Positions 34,487 through 42,964 of a stretch of 64,000 nucleotides of DNA are shown in pieces. The position numbers and the translations under genes are program-made. Every line of letters starts with the position of its first letter. Position 1 is the stretch's first letter. The notes under the pieces are model-generated. The model was not told the DNA's origin. It worked only from the letters and a program-made list of their open reading frames with translations, and ran no database searches. Source of the stretch: GCA-2683825 sp965662355 (GTDB lineage: Bacteria; Planctomycetota; UBA1135; GCA-002686595); contig CBFIHP010000024.1 in the NCBI GenBank assembly GCA_965662355.1, positions 1 to 64,000 on the forward strand, read 5' to 3'.

Positions 34487-35910
34487 CCCCGAGTCTCCGT
34501 CCGAAGAGACGGCGTGCGCAGCTCCATGCAGGCGTGTAGCGGTACCAGTTTGCCGGGATTCATGCGGCGATTCGGATCCCAGACGTCGCGTACGCGACAC
34601 ATGGTCGCCAGGTCGTCCTTGCCGAATAGCAATTCCATCTGATCCAGCTTCTCCAGCCCGACGCCGTGCTCGCCTGTCAGGGCACCGCCGGCCTCGACAC
34701 ACGCCTCGAGGATCAGGTGTCCCGCTTCGAGCACGCGCTCGACCTCTTCTTCGTTGCGGCGGTCGTAGCAGATGTTCGGATGCAAGTTGCCGTCGCCCGC
34801 ATGGAAGACGTTGGCCAGGCGCAGATTGCGATCCGCACAGATCTTGACCGTCTTGCGTACGAGCTCGCGCAGCTTGGTGCGTGGTACGACCGCGTCGGCG
34901 ACGTAGAGGTCGGGTGCGATGCGACCCATGGCTCCGAAGGCTCCCTTGCGGCCGGCCCAGAGCTTCATGCGTTCTTCCGCGTCTTGCGCCGTGCGTACCT
35001 CGATGGGGGAGTGCCGCGCGATGATTTCGCGGATGGCACGCGACGTTCCCTGCACTTCGAGATCCACGCCTTCGACTTCCAGGAGGAGCACGGCCTCCGC
35101 ATCGACCGGATAACCCGCCGCGAACACGCTGGCCTCGACCGCCTCGATCGTGAGCTTGTCGAGGATCTCCAGAGCCGAGGGCTCCAGGCGCTTCGCGATG
35201 ATCTCGGAGACGGCATCGCAGGCGTGATCCAGGGCGGGGAAGAGAGCGAGTACCACTTCGACGACCTCCGGCGCCGGGACCAGGCGCACCGTGACCTCGG
35301 TCGCCAATCCGAAGGTGCCTTCGCTGCCGACAAAAAGGCCCACCAGGTCGTAGCCCGCTGGGTCGAGGTCCGGTCCGGAGAGGTCCAGGATCTCGCCGGC
35401 ATGGGTCACGATGCACAGCCCCAGGATGTGCCGTGTCGTGGCACCGTGCTTGAAGCAGTGCGGGCCGCCCGAATTGTTCGCGACGTTGCCGCCGATCGTG
35501 CAGGCCATCTGACTCGAGGGATCGGGTGCGTAGCGCAGCCCGTGCGTCGCGGCGATGCGTGTGAGGTCGACGTTGACCACTCCGGCTTGAACACGGGCGT
35601 AGCGATCCTCTGGGTTTACCTCGAGGATGTCGCGCATGCGCGCCGTCGACACGACCACGCCTCCCTCGACCGGGGTCGCGCCTCCTGCCAAACCGGTCCC
35701 CGCACCGCGCGCCACCACTGGAATGCCCTCGCGATGGAGAAGGCGCAGGGTCGCGGCCGTTTCCTCGCTCGTGCGTGGCAAGAGGACCAGTTCCGGCATC
35801 ACCGCGATCATCGCCAAGCCGTCGGACTCGTAGGGCAAGAGCCTGGTCGGGTGGTCGATCAGCCCGTGCGGCCCAAGGATCGCGCGCAGCTCTTCGGTGA
35901 TGCGTTTCAT
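34483..35910 (-). CDS. glcD: glycolate oxidase subunit GlcD (FAD-linked)
   Basis: 475 residues from ATG 35910. FAD-binding type 4 motifs: VVARGAGTGLAGGATPVEGG, YAPDPSSQMACTIGGNVANNSGG and LVGLFVGSEGTFGLATEVTV. The oxidase domain has FHAGDGNLHPNICYD, ALTGEHGVGLEK and the C-terminal RMNPGKLVP. This is the catalytic subunit of the GlcDEF complex, oxidising glycolate (or D-lactate) to glyoxylate (or pyruvate). The gene abuts the ABC permease gene with no gap, an unusual neighbour. Confidence 0.95.
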   Translation of the reverse strand: MKRITEELRAILGPHGLIDHPTRLLPYESDGLAMIAVMPELVLLPRTSEETAATLRLLHREGIPVVARGAGTGLAGGATPVEGGVVVSTARMRDILEVNPEDRYARVQAGVVNVDLTRIAATHGLRYAPDPSSQMACTIGGNVANNSGGPHCFKHGATTRHILGLCIVTHAGEILDLSGPDLDPAGYDLVGLFVGSEGTFGLATEVTVRLVPAPEVVEVVLALFPALDHACDAVSEIIAKRLEPSALEILDKLTIEAVEASVFAAGYPVDAEAVLLLEVEGVDLEVQGTSRAIREIIARHSPIEVRTAQDAEERMKLWAGRKGAFGAMGRIAPDLYVADAVVPRTKLRELVRKTVKICADRNLRLANVFHAGDGNLHPNICYDRRNEEEVERVLEAGHLILEACVEAGGALTGEHGVGLEKLDQMELLFGKDDLATMCRVRDVWDPNRRMNPGKLVPLHACMELRTPSLRTETRG

Positions 35911-37494
35911 TCAGAACTCGATCCGTGTCAAGCGCCACCATCCTAATGCCAGCATCAGGAGCGCGAAGGCCACGGATGATCCGATGGAGAAGAACAGGTT
36001 GAACCTCAGAGGCGCATCCAGGGCCAGCTGCTTGGAGTACCAGGTGCCCTCGGTGCCCGAATCGAGTCCCATGGATGCATCCAGGCTCTCGAACAGGTCC
36101 TCACCGACAGCAGCGTCGGGGGCTTCGAGGAGGACGGTGAAGAGGAAGCTGTTGTTCAGCTTGCAGAGCACCACCATCCGCCAAGTGCCGTCCTCGCTCC
36201 AGTGCACGCGGGCCGCTCCGAAGATCGGCTTGCCCTTTGTGCTCTTCCCGAAGCGCAGCGAGTTCCGATCCACGTCGGAGACACCGGCGCGTTCCTCCAG
36301 TTCGTCTTCGACGCTGGAGGCCGTGCGAGACACGCGTTCGGTCCGCTTTATCGACTTCTTCTTGATCGTGACCATTTCGGATTCGGAGTCACGACGCCAA
36401 AGGCTGAAGCGCGCATTGGAGCTGGCATTGCTCAGCGCCAGCTGAAGCTCGCCGAGTCTGTGAGCCTCCAGGGGAGGCGAGATGGGCGTATCGAAGGAGC
36501 CCATCTCGTCCGCTTCTACCGGAACCCATCCGGTAGGGGCGGCGAAGAGCGCCAGGTGGGATGGTTTGTCGAGATACAAGGGAGGATCGATCGACTTGCG
36601 CAGCATGCTGGCGACGATCGAAGCATCGTTCGTCTTCGGGAGCACGTAGTGGAGGGCAGCGAGGCCGCCCTTGAAGGCTCGCTCCACGAAGTGAACCTCG
36701 TCGGCTGGTCCTTCGAGCTCGTCTTCGTCGTTGTCCTTGTCGACTGCCCTGTCGACTTCTTGGCCTTCGTTCTTGGCGGCGATGGCGGCCAGCGCGTCCG
36801 CATTCCGGGCCTTGCCCTGCTCGATGAGCGCCCACATTTGATGGATGCAACCGTTGAACATGAAGAAGAGTACGGTCAACAGGGTAGCGGCGACCGTGCT
36901 GCGGGTGACGACACCGATCAGCATGCTGATCGTGAAGAGCAATCCGAAGACATACGTCAGCTGGAGTGCACCGAAGAAGATGCCCAGGTCGTTGTAGCCC
37001 GAAACGAGAAGCAGGCCGAGCTGCATTCCGCCGACGAGAAGCAGGCTGACGATCCCGATGAAGAGCAATCCGGCGAAGTACCGGGCCAAATAGAGGCTCA
37101 AGCGGCTGATCGGCTTGTGGAAGAGAACGTCCGCGGCGCCCTTCTCGATCATCGCGGGGACGAAGAAGGCGGTGGCTGCGATACAGAACATGACGCCGAA
37201 GGCGCCCATGCCCCAATCGAAAACGAGCGAGAGCAAAGCATCGATCGTGGCCCCCTGGATGTCGGAGACCGAGGTAGGGTTCGCGCCTGCCGTTCGCGAG
37301 AGAAACCCAATTAGACCCTCGTAGCTCCAACGCTCCACGCCGAAGAGAAAGACGATTTCGTCCTCGCGAAAACCGACCAGAAAAGTGAGCAGGATGGGCA
37401 GGACGCACAGGACCGCCAGAATGCGAAACACCCAGTTGTCCAGGACCTGATACAGGGCATCCTGTCCGAGAGCCTTGATCGTATTCGAGTTCAT
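35911..37494 (-). CDS. ABC-2 type transporter permease with a large soluble insert
   Basis: 527 residues from ATG 37494, overlapping the ATPase stop (ATGA). Membrane helices are visible near residues 24-42, 95-115, 140-165, 170-192 and 200-220, and one at the C-terminus (about 500-520). Between helix 5 and the last helix is a hydrophilic insert of about 250 residues. It includes an acidic low-complexity part (DNDEDELEGPADE) and a beta-rich C-terminal part. NosY-type ABC-2 permeases are normally near 260 residues, so the insert doubles the size. Transported substrate unknown. Confidence 0.85.
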   Translation of the reverse strand: MNSNTIKALGQDALYQVLDNWVFRILAVLCVLPILLTFLVGFREDEIVFLFGVERWSYEGLIGFLSRTAGANPTSVSDIQGATIDALLSLVFDWGMGAFGVMFCIAATAFFVPAMIEKGAADVLFHKPISRLSLYLARYFAGLLFIGIVSLLLVGGMQLGLLLVSGYNDLGIFFGALQLTYVFGLLFTISMLIGVVTRSTVAATLLTVLFFMFNGCIHQMWALIEQGKARNADALAAIAAKNEGQEVDRAVDKDNDEDELEGPADEVHFVERAFKGGLAALHYVLPKTNDASIVASMLRKSIDPPLYLDKPSHLALFAAPTGWVPVEADEMGSFDTPISPPLEAHRLGELQLALSNASSNARFSLWRRDSESEMVTIKKKSIKRTERVSRTASSVEDELEERAGVSDVDRNSLRFGKSTKGKPIFGAARVHWSEDGTWRMVVLCKLNNSFLFTVLLEAPDAAVGEDLFESLDASMGLDSGTEGTWYSKQLALDAPLRFNLFFSIGSSVAFALLMLALGWWRLTRIEF

Positions 37495-38462
37495 TGCCCG
37501 GCCCCCGTTACGAGGTCGATGAAGGACTGTTCGAGGGTGAGTTTGCGCTGGGAGATGCTGTCGATCTCGATCGAAGCGCCGCGCAGGGTGTCGATGATCT
37601 TGTTCATCGAGGCGCGATCACATTCGACTTCGAAGCCCTGGGGCGTGGCCTTTGTCGCGAGTCCGATGTTTCCGAGCAGGCCTTCGAGGTTCTCCGGCTT
37701 GGGATCGACACGGAATTCGACCCAACCCGTTTTTGGCGTCAGCTCATCGACCGTGCCTTCACGGATGATCTTGCCCTTGTCCATGATCACGACGCGGTCG
37801 CAGATCTGTTCGACTTCCATCAGGAGGTGCGAGTTGATGAACACGGTGGTGCCCGAGTCCTTCAATCCCTGCACGATCTCACGCACCTTCGCGCGCCCCA
37901 CTGGATCGACGCCATCGGTCGGCTCGTCGAGAAAGATCAGTTCGGGTTCGTGGATCATGGCCTGGGCCAGCCCGATTCTCTGTTGCATGCCCTTCGAGTA
38001 CTCGCGGATCTTTCGGTGCGCGTCACGCTGCATGTCGACACGTTCGAGCCATTGCGGTATGCGTTTCTCGACCCAGTCCTTCGGGCGTCCCGAGTACATG
38101 GCGTAGAGCCGCAGGACCTGGATCCCCGTCAGGTAGCCCGGGAGTCGGTGGGCCTCGGGCAGATAGCCGATGCGACTGCGGGCCGAGGGATCGCCGGCCG
38201 AGCATCCGAAGAGTCGCGCTTCACCGTTCCACGTGGGGGCGAGCCCCATCAGGACCTTGATCAAGGTCGTCTTGCCGGCGCCATTCGGACCGAGCAGGCC
38301 GAACACCGAGCCGCGGCCGACCTCGAGGGAAACGCCACGCAGGGCCGGGAAGCCCTTGCGAAACCACTTGCCGGGATAGGTCTTATGAAGATCGCGAATG
38401 GCGATCACGGATTCGGCAGAGCTCAAGCGTTCCTCCTGTGAGCGGCGGGGCCACTCGTCCAT
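37491..38462 (-). CDS. ABC transporter ATP-binding protein
   Basis: 323 residues from ATG 38462. The nucleotide-binding motifs are complete: Walker A GLLGPNGAGKTTLIKV, signature EYSKGMQQRIGLAQAM, Walker B ELIFLDEPTDGVDP and the switch histidine in VFINSHLL. A C-terminal ~80-residue extension is typical of CcmA/NatA-type exporters that pair with ABC-2 permeases, such as the one encoded next. It starts 24 nt after the ROK kinase stop, in the same operon. Confidence 0.95.
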   Translation of the reverse strand: MDEWPRRSQEERLSSAESVIAIRDLHKTYPGKWFRKGFPALRGVSLEVGRGSVFGLLGPNGAGKTTLIKVLMGLAPTWNGEARLFGCSAGDPSARSRIGYLPEAHRLPGYLTGIQVLRLYAMYSGRPKDWVEKRIPQWLERVDMQRDAHRKIREYSKGMQQRIGLAQAMIHEPELIFLDEPTDGVDPVGRAKVREIVQGLKDSGTTVFINSHLLMEVEQICDRVVIMDKGKIIREGTVDELTPKTGWVEFRVDPKPENLEGLLGNIGLATKATPQGFEVECDRASMNKIIDTLRGASIEIDSISQRKLTLEQSFIDLVTGAGQ

Positions 38463-38486
38463 TTACGGGCCTTTGTCGGTACGGAC

Positions 38487-39431
38487 TTACATCAGGTCGA
38501 CGAGACGGGCTGCGCCGATCCAACCGGCCCGCGAGCCCAGTTCAGCGGGGATGATGTGCAGCCGCTCTACGCGCTCGCCATAGGCCCATTCGTGGAGACC
38601 GCGACGAATGCCGGTGATCAATTGATCCAGGGCGCGACCGAAGCCACCGCCGATCACGAACGTGCGCACGTCGAGCATGGACAAGACCTGGGCGAAGCCG
38701 TGTCCGAGGTCGACGCCGACCTCCTCGAGCAGCTCGCGTTCGGGGCCCGGGCCCTCCGCGGCGCGTTGGGAGAGCAGCTTCAAGTTCCCCGGGTCCTCCG
38801 CCGGCAACTCGCGCAGTCGCGCGCGCCGGATCGCGGCACTGGCGGAGGCGTACTGTTCGAGACAGCCCTTGCCTCCACAGCCACATCTGGGGCCTTCGGG
38901 GTCCAGAACGATGTGTCCGACTTCGCCAGCGAGGCCTTCGCCGATGTAGAGTCGGTTGTCGAGGATCAGGCCGCCGCCGATACCCGTGCCGAGGGTCGCC
39001 ACCAGGACGTGGGCATTCCCGCGTCCAGCACCTTTCCACAGCTCGCCCAGGGCCGCCACGTTCGCATCGTTCTCGAGGATCACGCGTTCGTCTGGAAGGC
39101 CGGCCCGTTGGGCGAGCATTTCGCGCACGGGGCGCTTCTCGAGCCAGGGCAGGTTCGGGCTGGTCTCGATCATTCCGGCTTCCCGATCCAGGAGTCCGGG
39201 GAGTCCGACGCCGATGGCCCACAGGCATTCGGGGCCGAGTTCCCGAGTGATCTCGTGGGCGTGGCGCAGGGCCTCGTCCAGCACCTGACCCAGCTCGGGA
39301 TCCCGTCCCAGATCGAACTCGCTCTCGCCGATCACCTCGCCGCTGGCATGCACACAGCCCAGCTTGATGGACGTGCCGCCCACATCGATGCCGATTCGCG
39401 CACCAGTCTGCGTCCTGGTCGCGTCGGCCAT
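38487..39431 (-). CDS. ROK-family sugar kinase (glucokinase-like)
   Basis: 314 residues from ATG 39431, overlapping the TAA of the GT5 gene by one base. ROK features: phosphate-binding RIGIDVGGTSIKLGCV, VGLPGLLD, ENDANVAALGELWKGAG with the catalytic aspartate, ATLGTGIGGGLIL, GEVGHIVL and the zinc-binding CGCGGKGCLEQYAS. It phosphorylates glucose or a related hexose with ATP. Lack of a helix-turn-helix means it is a kinase and not a repressor. Coupling to a glycogen-synthase-like gene suggests storage-sugar metabolism. Confidence 0.94.
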   Translation of the reverse strand: MADATRTQTGARIGIDVGGTSIKLGCVHASGEVIGESEFDLGRDPELGQVLDEALRHAHEITRELGPECLWAIGVGLPGLLDREAGMIETSPNLPWLEKRPVREMLAQRAGLPDERVILENDANVAALGELWKGAGRGNAHVLVATLGTGIGGGLILDNRLYIGEGLAGEVGHIVLDPEGPRCGCGGKGCLEQYASASAAIRRARLRELPAEDPGNLKLLSQRAAEGPGPERELLEEVGVDLGHGFAQVLSMLDVRTFVIGGGFGRALDQLITGIRRGLHEWAYGERVERLHIIPAELGSRAGWIGAARLVDLM

Positions 39432-40909
39432 TACGCGCGTGCCTTGACCCGCCGTGTGACGCGTCGGTAGGCCTTGATGTATTCCTTCGCGGTCGCCTCC
39501 CAGGAGAAGTCCTGGTTCAAGCAGCGCTTGAGCAGGAGGCGCCACTTGGCAGCCTCGCGGTAGGTCTTGATCGCTTCGTTGATCCCCTCCATGAGTCCCG
39601 CTCCGGTGTAGGGTCCGAAGTGGAAGCCCGTTCCGTGGCGGCGGTCGAGGGTGTAGTCGATCACGGTGTCCTCGAGCCCGCTCTTCGAGTAGATGATCGG
39701 CACGACGCCGTAGCGCATGGCGATCGCGTAGAGCGGGTTGGAGGGTTGGTAATGGGAGGGGAGCAGCAGGATGTCCGCTCCACCCATCATGATGTGAGCG
39801 GTTCTTGCGTCGTAGCCTTCGATCACGCGCATGCGTCCGACGAACGCACCTTCCCAGGTCGAGAGGCGCCGGGACATTTCCGCGCTGCCCTGGCCCATGA
39901 CGACCAGCTCGACGTTGCGTTCGAGGATCTCGGTCAACACCTCGGCGACGAGATCGAAGCCGCTGTCCGCGTCCCAACGTCCGATGGTGCAGGCGACCGG
40001 TGTCCGCGGGCCGTTGTCGAGTTTCAGGGCGGCCTGGAGCGCTGCCTTGCACTTCTTCTTGCCGTTGGGCTCTTTGTCCGAGGGCTTGAAGTTGGCTGGC
40101 AGAACGGGGTCGATCTCGGGGTTCCAGGCCTGGTAGTCGATGCCGTTCGTGATGCCGACGAGCTCCTTTCGCCGCCGCTGGAACGTCTCTTCGAGGCCGT
40201 AGCCGCGGTCCTTCTCCTGGATCTTCAAGGCGTGACCCGGCGAGTGGGTCCCGATGATGGTCGAGAACTCCGCACCCGCCTTGAGGAAGTTGACCTTGCC
40301 ACTCAGCTCGACACCGTCCGTACTTCGGAAGTACTGGTGGGGGATGCCCATGTGGGGCAGGACTTCGCGTTCGAAGGCGCCCTGCATCGCCAGGTTGTGA
40401 ATGGCGAAGTACGTCCCCGCCTGGGCGGTGGGGTGCTCGGGGGTCTTCTGCACGTATTCGAGCTGGTGGTACAAGGGGATCATACCCGTCGTCCAGTCCA
40501 TGCCGTGCAGGATGTCGGGATGGAATCCCAGGTGCTCGAAGCTGGCGAGTACGGCCCGTGAGAAGAGGGAGTAGCGCCGCCAGTTGTCTTCGTACGGGCC
40601 TTCTTCACCGCCGTAGGGATGGCGGGTCAGGAACAGCCTGGCGTGCTCCAGCAGGTAGATTCGAAGCCCGCCGAGCTTGCCTTCGAGAATCCGGAAGGGG
40701 TGAGAGCGTCCATCCTCGCGAATGCCGAGGCTTCCACGATCGATGAGCGCGCCCAGACCATCGGTCTGAACGTCTTGCGTACGTGGTAGAAATACCCGTA
40801 CATCCTGTCTCTCAGCATGGAGTGCCCGTGCTAGGGACTCGGCGACACCAGCGAGATTGGTGCGCCGTACCAAAGATGAAAGCTCAGGGGTGATGAGGGC
40901 GATCCGCAA
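39431..40909 (-). CDS. GT5 glycogen synthase-like protein with altered active site
   Basis: 492 residues from TTG 40909, preceded by GGTGGAG. The overall GT5 layout is present: N-terminal ITPELSSL, FHPDILHGMDWTTGMIPLY, FAIHNLAMQGAF, GITNGIDYQAWNPEIDP, ACTIGRWDADSGFDLV, and YAIAMRYGVVPIIYSKSGLEDTV. Several residues that bind ADP-glucose or catalyse transfer in GlgA differ. The KTGGLADV loop reads RTNLAGV, the QKG lysine is lost (DSG), and the FEPCG segment is YQPSN, replacing the key glutamate by glutamine. It may use another donor or be regulatory. First gene of the seven-gene operon. Confidence 0.85.
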   Translation of the reverse strand: MRIALITPELSSLVRRTNLAGVAESLARALHAERQDVRVFLPRTQDVQTDGLGALIDRGSLGIREDGRSHPFRILEGKLGGLRIYLLEHARLFLTRHPYGGEEGPYEDNWRRYSLFSRAVLASFEHLGFHPDILHGMDWTTGMIPLYHQLEYVQKTPEHPTAQAGTYFAIHNLAMQGAFEREVLPHMGIPHQYFRSTDGVELSGKVNFLKAGAEFSTIIGTHSPGHALKIQEKDRGYGLEETFQRRRKELVGITNGIDYQAWNPEIDPVLPANFKPSDKEPNGKKKCKAALQAALKLDNGPRTPVACTIGRWDADSGFDLVAEVLTEILERNVELVVMGQGSAEMSRRLSTWEGAFVGRMRVIEGYDARTAHIMMGGADILLLPSHYQPSNPLYAIAMRYGVVPIIYSKSGLEDTVIDYTLDRRHGTGFHFGPYTGAGLMEGINEAIKTYREAAKWRLLLKRCLNQDFSWEATAKEYIKAYRRVTRRVKARA

Positions 40910-41361
40910 TGCCGCTCCACCCGGGACTGGCAGGGTTCAAAGGGGTCGTGTGGTGTGGAATCTAGGGGTCGGGTTGCCAGCCGTGGTCCAGGACTCTCGT
41001 CAACCTAGAAAAGTCCAAATCCAGGTCCAGATCTTTTTTAGGACAAGCCCTTGCAAGTAGCTGTCGTAGCGAAGACTACGATAAAGAAATTTTCTAAAGC
41101 CCTTCGGAGCGTGGACCCCTGCTTCGGGCCCCAGCTCCAGGGCCTGGGGGAGCCGAGCCTGCGGGGCGGCGATCCGCGATTCCCGGGGAGTGGGGGGCGA
41201 GAGGAGCCCTCCGAGGGGCCACTTCGGAGGGATGGCGGCCGGCAGGCCGCGGGCGATGAGTTCGCTGAGTCGAGCCTTCTGCATTTTCCACCTCAACAGC
41301 GCTAGCATGGGCCCCCATACCGAGCCTGGCAACGAACAGCGAATCGCCCGAGGCAACTCCC
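40910..41361. other. 452-bp divergent intergenic region
   Basis: Lies between two divergent genes that both start with TTG. It is more AT-rich than its surroundings around 41000-41100, where transcription signals would be expected, and holds one perfect 6-bp hairpin (TCGTAG/CTACGA, 41064-41081). No reading frame shows conserved features. It must contain the promoters of the GT5-to-glcF operon and of gpmI, but I cannot assign exact boxes. Confidence 0.45.
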
Positions 41362-42894
41362 TTGAACAAGAGACCCCTGGTTCTGATCGTGCTCGACGGC
41401 TTCGGGCACCGCGAGGATCGCGAACACAACGCCATTCTCTCCGAGGCACGCACCTTCGCCGAGCTTCGGGCCCGTTACCCCACGACGTTGCTCTCCGCTT
41501 CTGGCAAGGAGGTTGGCTTGCCGCTCGGACTGATGGGCAACAGCGAGGTGGGGCACATGAACCTGGGCGCCGGCCGCGTGGTCTACCAGGAAATCACACG
41601 GATCGATCGCTCCATCGAGGAAGGAGAGTTCTTCAAGAATGGAGCCATCCGTGGGCTGTTCGAAAGAGTCGCCAAGTCGGGCAAGAAGCTTCACCTGATG
41701 GGGCTCGTCAGCGCTGGGGGCGTGCACTCGAGCGACAGCCATCTGCGTCACCTCTTGCTGCTCGCGGCGCAGGTCGGGTTGCCCGCGGAGCACGTCTGCG
41801 TGCATGCCATTCTCGATGGGCGCGACACGCCACCGCGTTCCGGAGCGGGCTTTCTGGAAGCCCTCGAACGGGACATCGAAACGGCCTGTGTCGGGCGCAT
41901 CGTCTCGGTCATCGGCCGCTACTGGGCCATGGATCGCGACCAGCGCTGGGAACGGGTGCAACGTGGGCACGCACTCTTCGTGTCGGGGATCGGATCGGTT
42001 GTGGAGAATGCGAGCGCGGCGATCCAGGGTTCCTACGCCGGCGATACGGGCGATGAGTTCGTCGAACCACATGTGATCGGTGCCGCCGACTCGGGACGGA
42101 TGGAAGAGGGCGACGGCGTCTTCTGTTTCAACTTTCGCGCGGATCGCATGCGTCAGATTTGTTCGAGCCTGGGGTTGGCGGACTTCCAGGGCTTCGAGCG
42201 GAGGGCGAACCCGACGCTCGAAATCGCCACGATGACCCAGTACAGGGGGGACTTCCCTTTCGCGGTTGCGTATCCACCGCGGGAACTGAAAGGCACCTTC
42301 GGTGATGTCTTGAGCTCGGCGGGTCTACGACAGGAACGCATCGCCGAGACCGAGAAGTATGCCCACGTGACCTTCTTCTTCTCCGGCGGCAACGAACTCG
42401 AGTTGCCTGGTGAGTCGCGCACCCTGATCCCCAGTCCCAGGGTCGCAACCTACGACCTGCAGCCCGAGATGAGCTCGCGAGGGGTGACCAACGCGCTACT
42501 TGCCTCGCTCGAGCGCGGCGAGACCGATGCGTACATCGTCAACTACGCCAATGCGGACATGGTCGGACACACGGGCATCGAAGCGGCCGCCCAGGCGGCG
42601 GTGCGTGCCATCGACGCGTGTCTGGCCGAAGTCGTTCCCGCGGTCACGAAGCGCGGCGGGCTCGTCGCCATCACGGCGGACCACGGCAACGCCGAGCAGA
42701 TGTGGGACCCCACGACGCAGGGACCCCACACCGCCCACACGACGAACCCCGTGCCGCTGGTGCTCTGCAGTGACGAGCTCATCGGCCAGTCGTTGCGCCC
42801 CATGGGCATTCTGGCCGACGTCGTGCCGACCCTGTGCGCCCTGACGGGCCTCGAGCGCTCTCCGGGGATGGACGGGACCTCTCTGCTCGAGTGA
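41362..42894 (+). CDS. gpmI: 2,3-bisphosphoglycerate-independent phosphoglycerate mutase
   Basis: 510 residues from TTG 41362, with GAGGC upstream. The alkaline-phosphatase fold is complete: LIVLDGFGHRED, nucleophile serine in GLMGNSEVGHMNLGAGR, LMGLVSAGGVHSS, AILDGRDTPPRSG, GRYWAMDRDQRW, FNFRADRMRQ, NYANADMVGHTG and TADHGNAEQMWD. It interconverts 3- and 2-phosphoglycerate using two Mn ions in glycolysis and gluconeogenesis. Full length for the family. Confidence 0.97.
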   Translation: MNKRPLVLIVLDGFGHREDREHNAILSEARTFAELRARYPTTLLSASGKEVGLPLGLMGNSEVGHMNLGAGRVVYQEITRIDRSIEEGEFFKNGAIRGLFERVAKSGKKLHLMGLVSAGGVHSSDSHLRHLLLLAAQVGLPAEHVCVHAILDGRDTPPRSGAGFLEALERDIETACVGRIVSVIGRYWAMDRDQRWERVQRGHALFVSGIGSVVENASAAIQGSYAGDTGDEFVEPHVIGAADSGRMEEGDGVFCFNFRADRMRQICSSLGLADFQGFERRANPTLEIATMTQYRGDFPFAVAYPPRELKGTFGDVLSSAGLRQERIAETEKYAHVTFFFSGGNELELPGESRTLIPSPRVATYDLQPEMSSRGVTNALLASLERGETDAYIVNYANADMVGHTGIEAAAQAAVRAIDACLAEVVPAVTKRGGLVAITADHGNAEQMWDPTTQGPHTAHTTNPVPLVLCSDELIGQSLRPMGILADVVPTLCALTGLERSPGMDGTSLLE

Positions 42895-42964
42895 GGGCTC
42901 TGGATCCTGCCTAAAAACCTTCCCGGAGTGCAGTTCGGAAGGGTCGCGGGCCGACAAGGAGAGC

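Noticed and set aside
34487..35941. Upstream extension of the GlcE frame to give an 899-residue protein
   Set aside because: This part overlaps glcD in another frame and has an arginine-rich shadow composition; GlcE homology starts at 34486.
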